Source of the DNA: Selaginella tamariscina
Taxonomy: Eukaryota; Streptophyta; Lycopodiopsida; Selaginellales; Selaginellaceae
Assembly: GCA_003024785.1 (NCBI GenBank)
Contig: PUQB01000099.1
Coordinates: forward strand, 304,106-368,105
Reading direction: 5' to 3'
Length of the DNA stretch: 64,000 nt
Part shown: positions 1-12,297 of the stretch, in pieces
Position numbering within the stretch: the stretch's first letter is position 1
Layout: the number at the start of each line of letters is the position of its first letter
Translations under genes and position numbers: made by a program
The notes under the pieces: model-generated
What the model was told of the DNA's origin: nothing
Database searches by the model: none
The model's input: only the letters and a program-made list of their open reading frames with translations

Positions 1-110
1 CTTAGCATTACTCATATAAGATGATGATGCCGGATGGCCACTTAGTAGTCGTGTGTTGCCATGTGTTAGCCCTTCGTGTTAATAGTTTGACAATTGGTAT
101 TAAAACCTAT
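1..110 (+). mobile_element. LTR retrotransposon fossil: 3' end of an LTR plus primer-binding site
   Basis: Positions 1-92 match the last part of the LTR family seen at 57,174-60,750, ending in TGACA at 92. A tract at 95-107 (TGGTATTAAAACC) closely resembles the plant initiator-Met tRNA primer-binding site, two bases after the LTR end as expected for LTR elements. The element therefore starts outside the window and its internal region runs rightwards for an unknown distance. A short open frame of about 45 codons starts at 764 but is not recognisable. It is old and clearly incomplete. The superfamily (Copia or Gypsy) cannot be told. Confidence 0.6.
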
Positions 111-1449
111 TCTTTGCAGTCAGTAGGATTGCCTAAAGTATGTGTTTTAAGTTTTAATTAATTTTAGTTCTTTTAGTTCCCTATCACTTTTGGCTAACAT
201 GTGTGAATTCTATACATAGAATTGGTTTTGAGATCTACAACTCTTTGGAGATCACCTACTTGGTAAGTGGGTGTAGGTTATGGACTTTAATGTCGAAGGT
301 AACACTTAGAAGGCAACTTCCAAGTTGCATGCCAAGTTACCTTACCTTACGTTTGCCCAAGTTACTTTACTTTATGTTTGTGTAAGTTAACGTATTATAC
401 ACTTTCATAAAACATGATGAGTTAGTTTGTTCTGGCTTATAAACTAAGTCTTGTGAAGTGGATTATTTGATATGCTAAGTCTACATGTTATTGAAAAAAA
501 TTTCTTTTTAAAATTGGGATAACACATGACTTGAGAATAAATAGTTTTAACAAATAGTGTTCAAACGGGGAAAGGATTATGTTAAAATGTGCGTCTTTAA
601 CTTCAGAAAAAAAAAAAACATATTCAAACATAAGAATAAACACTATATTGAGTTTTCACTACAATGCATATTTTTTAGAGTATTATTCAAGAAGCAAGTT
701 ATGGTGTTGAACTTATGGTACGACGAAAAATTGGGTATTAACACTTCATTGCCCAGGGTCTAGCATGGCGGATGTGAATGCGTTATCCCGAGCTCCTGTG
801 GCAGTGGCAGGCCCTGTGACAAGCTATGTAACTTTAGTAAACACATCAAGGAAGACAATTACAATGGATCTAAGAAGCTTTCCACGTTATCGCATGTTAT
901 AAAAAGCTCACACAAACATGTTATATTAATCTACTTCGAGCTTTAACATATGATCAATATGTTAAGCAGTTATTTCAAAAATGCAATGTAATCAAAATAC
1001 TATTTGATATTCATAGTATTTCGATGACACTAACATAAAATGACATTAAGTTGATTATATTGCTAAATTCAAGTTCATTAATTTGAATAAAATATAACAT
1101 GAAACCTTAGTTAATTGTAAGCATGCACTCTGTATTTAAGTTAACTAACTTAGCTAACTCGATTATGAAGTATCTCATGTGAGATCATTAATGGTGTTAT
1201 AGGATTTAGTATTGCATTCCTATTAGTGCAATTTGGGGTAAATGGCATGATTTTCCAGAAATAAAAATATTAGAAACATACGTTTACATTTTCTATTTAT
1301 TTAGTATAGAGGACTTGCATAGTAAAGGCGTTCAATACACTTGTGCATTTTCATTATTAACTCTTTAAGCTTGAAATCTGTAATGTTATTTGCACTATAG
1401 GGATAAGCTTTTGAACAAGAATGATTCCTTGGTTAACACTTGCTTATCA
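111..1449. other. AT-rich stretch, probably decayed retrotransposon interior
   Basis: No convincing gene is present. Because it follows an LTR end and primer-binding site it may be decayed internal sequence of that fossil, but no reverse transcriptase, integrase or protease motif can be read in any frame. Confidence 0.35.
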
Positions 1450-2684
1450 ATTAAGTAAGGAAACTTGCGTTTGAGGCTATTTTAGGTAACAAGCATGACT
1501 AACCTTAAGGCTTTGAGTGGCTAAATCATATTCTAGACCTAAGGTTTGTACTTAGTGAGGACACAATGTGCGTTGTAAGCAAACACAATTGTTCTGTTAA
1601 GTAAACTCCCTAATACTAAGTTTAAATAACCCTAAGTACATGACCTTGCGCACATGAAGATGTGACATATGCTAAATGGCACATTGTACAACGCCTGAGA
1701 CACACCCTTTGGGGTTGTCTCATGGGTTTAACGTCGAGGGGTTGGATAATATAGCAAGAAAGTGTGTTTGTGCTTGCATTAAGGTGTTAAGCCTTGAGCA
1801 TCCCCTCATGGGTAACTGAATGTGCTATTGGCACATTCTATTGGGGAGTGGTGTTCAAGGGTTGAACGACCTAAGCTCAATAGTAAGAACCATTTGTGAG
1901 GCACTACACCTTCCCAAGATGTGAGCTATCTTGTAATAGCTCTTTAGATTCAAGAGTTACACCTAGTGTCACAAATGCCACCTTTAAAACTCCTTTGTAA
2001 ACTCTTAGGAACTTGGTAAAGAGAACCTATCAGTTAAGATTCCACGCCCATATTTGAACAAGAATATGAATGCGCCATGATTAATTATGAGTGCTACTCT
2101 TGGAGGAAGAAGTTAAAGACATGCCTCAACCTTTGACCCTTGGAACGTGCATTCCAACAAGACCTTTTAGGCATGGATTCACCAATGTTAAGGATAAGTT
2201 ATCCCAAAGGTGAGACGTACCTCTATTGTCTGGAGGTTGAGGCGGCATAATAAAGGGTTGTGCCTTGATGACACAAGTTAGAACTTGCATTAATAGAGGA
2301 ATAATGAGCTCAGTCATGACCTCAAGAACTCTCATTACATATCCTGACAAAGAGGCCCCCGCCTCTCCCCTTCCTTCCTTCCCCTCCCCCATTTTCCTAT
2401 TTGATAAAGTGTGTTAAAATGAAATATCATTCCCAATAAGAATATACTTAATGAATTTTAAGGCAACCTTGATCATCCCTAAGGATGTTTCTACCCATAT
2501 CCAACATGTCAAACTCACCAAAATTAATCGAGGTATTTAATGATAGTCGATCGAACTATCCCTAAACACTTAAGTACACTAAACAAGGCTGTTGCTCACT
2601 ACATCTAGGGCTTGTTAACATAGTTCGTTAAGTAATAACATTCAACTTCCAAAGTAAAGAGCAATTATAATAAAAACTATGACC
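1450..2684 (-). mobile_element. Old LTR copy of the 57-60 kb family, reversed, with an internal inversion
   Basis: The complement of 1,490-1,650 aligns with 59,258-59,405, and the complement of 1,916-2,684 aligns with the first part of the LTR (about 58,065-58,960 or the outer copy). The segment between, about 1,651-1,911, aligns with 58,975-59,250 in the forward direction, so it is flipped relative to the rest. The left limit is approximate. Identity is lower than among the right-hand copies and C-to-T type drift is strong, so this is an older, broken copy. No coding capacity is seen. Confidence 0.7.
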
Positions 2685-3049
2685 ATGAGTTAATTTTATA
2701 TACTCCATTGAGTGTGTATGTATATATACATAAATACTCTGAATATTCTCCATTTCTAAATATTTAATGAATTAATTAATTCTATTACATACATTGTTTT
2801 AATAAAAATGCTACTTGTATTGGACATGTATATAATGTGTACCACTTAAGATGTGTATACGCATAGAACTCACTTAAGAATGACACACACAATTTAAAAT
2901 TGTGACAAATCTCTCTCTTGTCAACAACATGCTCATATATAAATAACAAGAGCAAATAAAAGTCAATGATATAACAATCAGACTTAAAGATCTTCATCAA
3001 ATATAGACTTTTTATATTAAATTAGTACACATGGCCATTATTGGTGGGT

Positions 3050-3440
3050 TTACTTATTTAATAATAGTTTATTAATATATGAACCCTTAACCCACTTATT
3101 ATCCTTAACCTCTTAAATAAACCCTTCACCCATTTATTATCCTTAACAAAGTGAGTTTATTGAATCCTTAACCTATTATTCTTAATATGATGAATTTATT
3201 CTTAAGTACCCATGCATTGGCTTAACTATTAATGATCCTTACCTAGTTTATATCTTAACCTAGTGAGTTTATTCTTAAGATAGACCTTTTCACCTTGTTA
3301 TTATCCTTAATTTGGTGAGTTTATTCATAATTCTTTTAACCTAGTGAGTTTATCCTTAAATTAGGCTTAATAATTTACTAAGTGTCCCTTAACCTAACGA
3401 ATTTATTCCTAGGTTTACCTATGCGTATGATAAGTTTACC
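3050..3440. repeat. Degenerate short tandem-like repeat, about 30-40 bp units
   Basis: A phrase close to TTATCCTTAACCTAGTGAGT followed by TTTATTC recurs about ten times with irregular spacing, and similar units resume after 3,810. It looks like an old, decayed tandem array. The origin is unknown. Confidence 0.55.
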
Positions 3441-3447
3441 CTTAAGA

Positions 3448-3809
3448 GGTAGTTCATATGTGCCCTCGCCCTCATGTGAGTACACATGACCTATTTACCC
3501 TTATGCTATTAATTTAAACTTAATACATTTTGTTTATAAAATAATAATATAAATTAGAATTGTAGGCTTCTTAATTCTATAAAAAAAAATTATTAAAATA
3601 AATAAAATTAAAATCTTATTTTAATATATTTTTAAAATCTTTATTTAAACCTATGATAATAAAATATAGCAAAAAAAGTTTATTCTTACTCTTACGAGGG
3701 TGTAAATCTAGACTTATTTAAAATTTTGCCCTCAAGACCCTTATGAAGGCGAAGGTAAAATGCTATATGTGACCTCACGAAAGGAGAGTGAGGGCACATG
3801 TGAATTGCC
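3448..3809. mobile_element. MITE-like element with imperfect terminal inverted repeats
   Basis: The left end (TAGTTCATATGTGCCCTC from 3,450) is mirrored by the right end (GAGGGCACATGTGAATT, ending about 3,806). The inverted similarity continues inward for about 50 bp with small gaps. The interior is about 250 bp of AT-rich non-coding sequence. TTAA lies one to two bases outside each end, a possible but weak target-site duplication inside a TTAA-rich repeat. No transposase is present. The family is not assigned. Confidence 0.55.
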
Positions 3810-3855
3810 TTTAACCCAATTATTATCCTTAATTTAATGAGTTTATCCTATCATG

Positions 3856-4136
3856 ATTATGCATGATCCATGCTTGATTTAAGAACCTTAATAGTGCCAT
3901 GTGAATTTAAGATTTAAAGTGGCCATTACATAAGATTTAGAATGTCCATTACATAAGATTTATGATAGCAGAGTGTTAATGCTACATGTTTAAGATTTAG
4001 GATTGCCATTGATCAATTTAAAATGGCCATTAATGAGGTGTTGTGTAATATATATGGTTATTGGATAAGTTGGTAACAGGGCATTCATGATAAACAAAAC
4101 AGACACACATGGATAATATATAAGATTGAAGAATTA

Positions 4137-4183
<47 letters not shown>

Positions 4184-5974
4184 TTATTATTTAGAAATGA
4201 TCGCAATTAAGAGGGATCTATAATGCAATATGTGAGTTTGATATCATGATTTACTATAGTACTTCTCTTCTAAACTCTTCTCCCTTATAACTCTATTGTA
4301 CATGTGGTAAAAACAATGATAAATTGGTATTCTCAACAAACCATGGCAAGTTCATATGGTTTCTTACACATACTTCTTGACTTACAATTTTGTTATCTAC
4401 ACCATTCAATTTAAAGAGAGTTTTTGATATTCACCGTTCGATTAAGGTTAAGATTTAAACCTCCACTAGGGATGCATGCGTGACAAACTTTACAAATATG
4501 TTCTAGAGAAGCTTTTGCCTACCTCTTTTTTGATTTCTTATTTTTTAAAGAAAATAAATAAATAAAGAAAAGGTAAGATTAGCACTTCTTTATAGAAATT
4601 TCATTTTTAAACATATTTATATATTTAATGTATGCATATCTCTCTTATATACATATATAAATTGGTATATGAATTAACACTTTGAGCATTAGTAATTTAT
4701 AAACACAATGTTGAATGCATCTTGAAGATAAAAGAATACTTAAATATATGTGATTATATTCATGTATTTATGTAAAAATTGTTATATATGTAATATATAG
4801 TGTACACATATATGCTGCATATGTTATATATTATAATATATTAACATATACTTTGAGAGAGAAAAAAGTGTGTATTCATTATTTATTTTAATGAATAGTA
4901 TTGTTAAGTATTTCTATTTTTGTTAGTGGACAAGTTAAAAAAGAGTTTTGTGTAAAAGTGAAAGCTATATGCTATGTAAGACAAAGAATCAAGTATGTTT
5001 ATCTGGCTATTGTGTTGAAGTTAATTACAAATAAATAATCAAATTAAACTTTAGTATAAGTTATAACATAAATTATAAATATAAATATCTCTATATGTTT
5101 ACAAAGAAAGAGAGAGAATGAGTTTGGGGGGTGAGAGGATATGACTACATCTATATATGTAGATACACACATATACATAGCTTAGCTATCTCTATATGAA
5201 TAGAAGATAGATGCAATGAATTTGGGGTGTGTGTGTGTGTATTCTTTGGAACTAAAAGTAGTACACATAGACATCAAAGCAAATAGTATATTGTTGAATG
5301 TATACTAGGATGTCAATATTTCAGATTTTAGATTTCAGCCTTGCAAAATCACAATCATTATGTAAAAACCCAAGTGATTAAACTTTGAACTAACTATAAT
5401 TAACCATATCATATCAAAAACCATAAAAATCCAAATGGCTGAACTTTGAACAAACCATATTGGTTAACCATATCATATAACAAATCACATTATAAACCAT
5501 ATAATATTATTCAAAAACCACCTTCTAAACCACTCAATTTCGAACCTAATGAAAAACCATGTCACCTTTACAATATAATCTTACATCTTTAATGTTTGTG
5601 CCATGCATGGCTAAACCCACTACAAAGAGTGAACTCACAAAAACCAAATTGATTTTTCATGTGGTTAGTTTGAAATTTAAGCACTAGTTTTTTATATGGT
5701 CTTTTAAACTAAAAACCACATGTTGTGACTTGTTGTACATGGTTGTGGCCGCAAATTAGATAAAGTTGCATATGGATAGATAAGCGAAGCTATTCACTTT
5801 CAATTTAGAGTTATATTTAAAGTTTCTGTGCAAAATCACTGGCAAAGAGATTGAAGACATGTCATTATACTTAGAGCTTAGATACGTGCCGAACAATGAG
5901 ATGCAATTTTAAATGAGGTTAGACTACATGAAGGTCAGTGATCAAAGATAAGGAAAAGGAAGCTGTTAATCGAT
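3856..5974. other. AT-rich intergenic sequence with a (TA)n tract
   Basis: No gene is supportable. It holds a pure (AT)n run at about 4,138-4,180, a short (GT)n run near 5,229, and a stretch at 5,330-5,760 where AACCATA and AAAACCA motifs recur in both orientations, possibly a decayed element. Confidence 0.5.
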
Positions 5975-7461
5975 GTGGTGGTGGCTTGGGCAAGGGCAAG
6001 GGAAAGGGAAAGAAAAAGAAACTATACATTGAGGATGAGTTGTCTTGTTATTCCACAAAATCATCAGAGAAGGAGGCAAGTTCGGTACAAGTTAGCATTG
6101 GGTAAAGCTCTGGGAGTACAAGTATATCAATCAATGTGCTTAATTGAAGGAAAGACTTGACAAGATTGTTTAGTTTCCACAAAATACCATTGAACAACCA
6201 ATGTCATCACAAGGCAAGGGATATGACCTGGTAATGAAAGACTTTCCAATAAGGCTTCCTCACAACCTAGTGGACTAGTGAAGAATTGGAACATAGTCAC
6301 ACACCAAAATTCCATGCAAAGGTCATTTATGAAGAATTTTTCATTAATAGTGTTGATTGGACCATACAATAATTTGAAACATGTAGTATAAGAACTTTAT
6401 TATAATCTAGGAGGTGGGTCTTATAGACTTCAATATCCATGGTTGGGAATACAATGGGAGATTAAGGTTAGTAATGGAACCTACAAGTGAATAACCTTAG
6501 CAGTGCATTGATGTCCATTTATTCGTGATGGTGTTAAGACGAGATCATGAATTTTAAGTTATTCTCATCTTCAAGGATTATATAAGAAATCCTTGACATT
6601 GAGGTTTTCCTAGATTAAGTCGTTTGTAATTTGTGTATATAAAAGATTTTTAATTGAAGGGGTGTTTATCAGTGTTTTTGATGTTTATTTGTTCATGATG
6701 GTGCAAGGAGGATCACGAGTCTATTTCAAACCCATTCAATTTAAATATATAGACTAACACCATAATAGAAAACATTAAATATTAAAAAACACATGATGAA
6801 AAATATTAATATTAAAATGTGCACTACATATCATCATTATTAATGGTTTTTTCAAGTGTTAAGGATATGAAAAATCCACTACACTACTCACAATGATCTT
6901 ATCGATTCTCACCAAACCAGGCGACTACGCCCTCAATTTATTCACAGTACTAGGAAAATGCTTTCTTTTGTGCTACAATGGGGAGAAATGTTTTCTATTG
7001 GTACAGCAATGCAGAGAAATTCTGACATAGATTTAGTACTTTGTTTGTATGTGAAAGATACAATATTGGCAAACCTTCTTGAGCCATTGCATTTCACAAA
7101 ACTTTTAAGCCCAAAAAAGGAGTCAAACGTATTGTCAAGTAGTGATGTAGAAATTAAAGATAAAGATGAAGTAAGCAATTACCTTAAGGTGAATGATGAT
7201 ATTAAGCATGATGACAAATGAGATTTTCCAAAAAAAATAGGCGAAAGAAGTATTTTGCTTTTCACAAACCAAATTAAAAGGCATGAACATGACAAATTTC
7301 AATTAGCTAAATCTTTATTAAATAAAAAAGAAAAACAAAAGCTACTGAAAACACAAGAGGGTATCAACAAACAAGGTCCAATAAGAACTCTAAAAGTCGA
7401 GAACAAAACTTCACACAAGAAGAAGAAAATAACATGCAGTACAACTATAGAAGAACACTAA
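5975..7461 (+). other. Scattered unrecognised coding-like fragments
   Basis: Several short plus-strand open frames lie here: a Gly/Lys-rich stretch around 5,970-6,090, an 87-codon frame at 6,958-7,221 and a Lys-rich 68-codon frame at 7,255-7,461. Their composition is more protein-like than the surrounding DNA, but they are in different frames without good splice signals between them. I do not recognise a family. They may be debris of a transposon or a dead gene. Neighbours are non-coding on both sides. Confidence 0.25.
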
Positions 7462-10400
7462 ATCAATTAATTAGCCCCTGACATCCCTCAAACACCAAAG
7501 ATAAAAATTAAAAAGGGTAGTGTTCCAAAGATGAACATATGAACTGATATTACTTAGATTCCTTTACTTGTAACATGTGTATTTTTGTACAAATTTAAGT
7601 AATTAATGTAGGTATCTTCATGTGTAAACATTAGTTTGTACATTGACTTTCACATTGTTATTTACTCAATATTTCGTGTATTTTCTATATTTTGATTTAA
7701 ATAGGAATATGAAGCTCACCAACTAGCATAAACTCATTTAATTATTATTACTATTTCATTTTACAAATTCTTCCATCTTAATTGTAATCACTTCCTAAAC
7801 CTCATCATAAATGATATCCTTCATTTATCTCATATTATATGTCATCTTTGGAAACCTTAAATGTCAATACCAAAAAAAAAAATATTTTGAGTAATATTAT
7901 TACTCTAATTATCTTCGGTGAGTAAAAGAATATTCTCCATATAATTGGTACGTGCAAAGCGTACCCACCGGCATGAAATTAGTCACCCCGCTAATGGACA
8001 TAAAATAAATATTAAAATATAATAATATTTTCAATGTAAATATAACATACGTGTACTTTTAATGTTGAGATATTTGTATTATATTGAGTCTATACAGACA
8101 CACGCCAGAGATCTCACGTATGAGAGCAAAAAAAACAACATGCACATGCAGAACAAAGTAAACATACACACATATAACGACAAACACGTGTTAAACACGT
8201 ATCAGCTATATCTCTCTCCTTGTTAGGAAACTCGTTTTGTCACATTTAGATGTGTGTGTGTGTGTGTGTGCGTGTGTACACAAGTGTATAAATAAGTAAA
8301 ATGTGTGTCTGCGAAACCAATATTTAACATCGATATTTTACTCGTTCACTTTGAACGATTAAATACCACATTTTAAAATTGCACATGTATAAATATAACA
8401 TATCATTTTAGGGCATATTGTTTTAGGGCAAAGCAAAGATGCAGATTGAGTACCTGTGCGTGCTTCCTGAGTGCCTTTGGATTAATGTACTAGTGTTAAT
8501 TCCAATTAAGGCCATAATTCGAGCAAGGATCGTATGCAAACTTTGAAAAAATTAATCAATTCGTAAGAGTTTCTTATACTCTGGAAGATAAATGGGTTTA
8601 AAGAAGCTTAGATATACATGTTTCCTAAATAAAACTAACATATGTTGATTTTGTAGTTACTTTTGCATATGTAAGTTATAAAAGAGTTTATGTTTTATTT
8701 ATAAATTATATGTTACATAGTTAAATTTTAAATATCATATTAAATATATACATACACATGTGTGTGTGTGTGTGTAATTGTATTAAAATCACATTGCTAA
8801 ATTTAAAATCAAATTTAAAGATCATAAATTTAAATATTTTTATTTTTAATTTTAAAATTAAGAATGGGATTTCATGTTCGAAGATAATTCTCATTGTTGA
8901 TTTCAACATTCAAATTAAAAACTATTATAAACTATAAATTACATTTTATACTTGAAATTGATAACATTATTTGTTAATGTCATAATAAATTCATTATTGT
9001 CTTTTATTGTAATGTGTTTGCTTTTGTTTTCTTTTTTGTCATTTTTTGTTTTAACATTTCTTTAATATATTATATTTATAAACCATCAAGACATACTTAA
9101 GTTATAAATATAAAAATGTTTTAAGAATTTATAAACCTTTAAGAAAATTATCTTAAACACATAAGAAGACATTATGTGTTATGTGTGTATGTATAGAAAG
9201 TGAAGTTATATTAATTATAATTATAAATCACTTTTGTTTATTAATATTATTATTTAAATGATAAAGAATTACATAGTCAACAAAAATGTTAATTTAATTC
9301 AAAACACTTGGACTTTATTTTAATTTTAATTTAATTTTTAAAACATTACATAATTCATTATGCAAAATCTTGTTAATATTATTCCATCATATATAATATT
9401 GTTCATATTAAAGCTGTGTAAGTTATTTTAATTGTGTTAACATTATATTATAAATGTATAATATAAATGGTTAAAAAAGGGATGAAAAAAATTATTTTAT
9501 AAAATAATATAAATTTTTGTTCTAATTAAATTTGAAAAGCTTTATTCAAAATAAACAATAATATTGTTTTACAATATTTGAATGCCCTTTAATCAATTAT
9601 ATGGTTAATGTATCTTTTAATTTGTATAAAATATTTATGTGATTAAAAACAATATACAATTCATTTTATTTAATATGTTTATTATTAAAATTATTTTAGT
9701 ATAATTTATTTAATTTATGCTTGCATAAAAGTTCTCATAACATAAACAACAAATGCACAAATTTTATTTATACTTTTTTATTTTTTAAGTAATGTAAATA
9801 TTTATTTTGCATGAGTGAAGTGAAGTATTAATAAAGAACAGTTGCATTAATACAAATTTATTTCTTAATTAATGTGTTTAATTATAATTATATGAAAATG
9901 TGTTCACGTAATTTTAAGAGTTTGTTTTAAAGATTAAATTTAAATAAAATATAACATTTAAAATAAATAGTGATAAATTGAGTTTACTTAATTGTCTTAA
10001 TGTTTATTCATTTTTTCCATTTTAAGTTTTTTTTTCCCATGTTTAAATATTTTTTATTTGTCCCAAGTTTTTAACGAATATGTTTAATGTTAATAATTTA
10101 TTTCATAAATTATTTACTTTACTTGTTTTAAATATATGTACACATATTATTTATTTATATGTGTTTTTTGTTTTATATATAAATGTATTTAAGTTATGCC
10201 CACCAAATTAAATATTCAAACTATATATATAAGTTAACACATATATACATTTCTTTTCTACATGTTTATATATAGATGTACATATACATGTTTTATCAAT
10301 AAAATTAAAGCTTTATAAGTATTTAAAAGTATACATACATAATATTTTTCATGTTACGATGTAATGTAAAAGTAATTTGTATCAACTAATAAACGTTAAG

Positions 10401-11446
10401 TAAATATGAATTAAGAGATAAGATGACATTATATATATTCTTAAAGAGTAAATATAAAAGCATGATACGATGCTTTTATATTAATGTCACTTCCAATATA
10501 TTTTATTAAAATTATTTATAAAAGTTGTAAATACTTTCCTACATTACTTTTTTAATTTTGTGTAATGATATGTGTTCTATTTTATATATATATATATATA
10601 CACACACACTTTACACTATTGGAATGTGTAATGTTCTTTTATTATTATTTTTTAAATATTACGTATGTGATTAATAAGTAAAAAGTAAAATCTGAAGACA
10701 AATTATAATGTATATGTGTGTAATACATTTAAAGATTAATCAATTTTGCTTTTGCATTTTGAATTTTTAATATTGGTTAAATAATTAACATTATTTAGAT
10801 AAAGAAAAGTACCAATATACATAATTTCTTTTAAATATGTTTTAAAAAATCTATTAAACATAATAATACATATATATTACATATGAACCTTGTGAAAACA
10901 CATGACATAGTGTTTATGCTTTTATAAAGAGTGTTTAAACTTTTTTTATCTTTTTTAATTTAGTGATATTTATTTTTTCTTGTATTATTGATATTGATTT
11001 AATTATTCTTTTTAAGAAACATACATTAATGATATTGATTTAATTTTTTATTAAAAAAATAAAAATATTATCATTCTGCTGGCTGGAGAAAAGAGATATT
11101 TATTTACATTTGCCTGGGGAAATGAAGTTCTTCTGATTCCGAAACGTATGTTATTATTAATATCATAAGAAATACTAATGCACATATTATTATCTTAATG
11201 TAATTTTAGTTATAACTTATTTATAATAAGCAATTTGGAGAGAATATAATAAATTTCATGAATAAAAATTCTTTTTTATTTTCTTTAAATTTTTGAATTG
11301 CACAATTCAATTTCCATCATAAATTAATTATAAGTTTTTAAAAGATAAAAATATCATTATTGACACTTCATTATATTACTGGTTATTTTTTCTGTTTTGA
11401 TAACAATTTATAAAGAACATAACATTTATATTATAAGAAGTACTTC
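7462..11446. other. Very AT-rich intergenic desert
   Basis: Nothing gene-like is visible. It holds a (GT)n run at about 8,252-8,276 and many A/T homopolymers. Short open frames are chance frames in AT-rich or simple-repeat DNA. Confidence 0.6.
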
Positions 11447-11448
11447 TA

Positions 11449-11765
11449 AGGCCCACTTTCCACTAGCGGGTGTTATTTGGCCGGTGGTAAATTAAAATAA
11501 TGCCACGTCATTAATTATTACTACCAGTGTGCTTTTCTATTAGAGTGGTTAATTGAATAAAAAATAAATTAGTAATGCACAATTTTTATTTAATCAATTA
11601 TTAAACATATATATATTATATATACATATGTAATAAATGTGCACCTACTCAGTATTTTTAATTAAAAAAATATATTAAAACTCTAACTTTTCATTGTTAT
11701 TTTTTTATATAGAATAATTAATTATAGTTTACTAATGTCTTTCTATATGTATGTGTATAACAGTG

Positions 11766-11850
<85 letters not shown>

Positions 11851-12295
11851 CACAAACATGTGAGTGTGTTGAGAGAAAGAGAGATCTACAATAACTTATG
11901 TTTTTTCTGCAAAATAAGTATATCAACTAATGTGTCTATATATATATATAATATTCTTACATGTAAATGAGTGATATTTTGCTAATTAAAGTTCTAATTT
12001 ATTTGTTTTTCATTGATTTTTTGAAATCTAAAAAAAAGTAAAACCTAATTTCATTAATCTTGATACACGTGTCATTCAATTATGCTCGGTAGCCATACAA
12101 CCGGGCAAAATTGCCCGGTTATTGGCTACCACCGAAAAAGCCATGTAGGTGCCACATAGGTGCCATATAAGTGCCATGTAGATTATAAATTATAAATAAC
12201 CAGCAAGTGAAAAATCAAACCCATGGTAGAATAAATAATTTCTTTTATTTTGATTGGTTGAGGCAATTAACCACCCGCTAGTGGAAAGTGGGCCT
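11449..12295. mobile_element. MITE-like non-autonomous DNA transposon, 847 bp
   Basis: The ends are perfect inverted repeats of about 24 bp: AGGCCCACTTTCCACTAGCG at 11,449 and its complement ending at 12,295. Looser inverted similarity continues inward. Both ends are flanked by TA (11,447-11,448 and 12,296-12,297), which fits a TA-targeting Tc1/mariner-type MITE. A 3-bp target (TTC) with a TIR one base longer is an alternative. The interior has no transposase. It carries a (CA)n(TA)n tract and, at about 12,101-12,122, a 10-bp-stem hairpin AACCGGGCAA/TTGCCCGGTT. Near-identical ends imply recent movement. Confidence 0.78.
11769..11849. repeat. (CA)n(TA)n compound microsatellite
   Basis: About 32 bp of CA repeats run into about 48 bp of nearly pure TA repeats, inside the MITE-like element. 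Confidence 0.9.
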
Positions 12296-12297
12296 TA

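Noticed and set aside
3050-3440. Possible CRISPR-like array
   Set aside because: Units are degenerate, unevenly spaced and without unique spacers, in a plant nuclear context.
11732-11926. Minus-strand 64-codon frame rich in IYIYI and CVCVC
   Set aside because: Pure translation of the (CA)n(TA)n tract inside the MITE.
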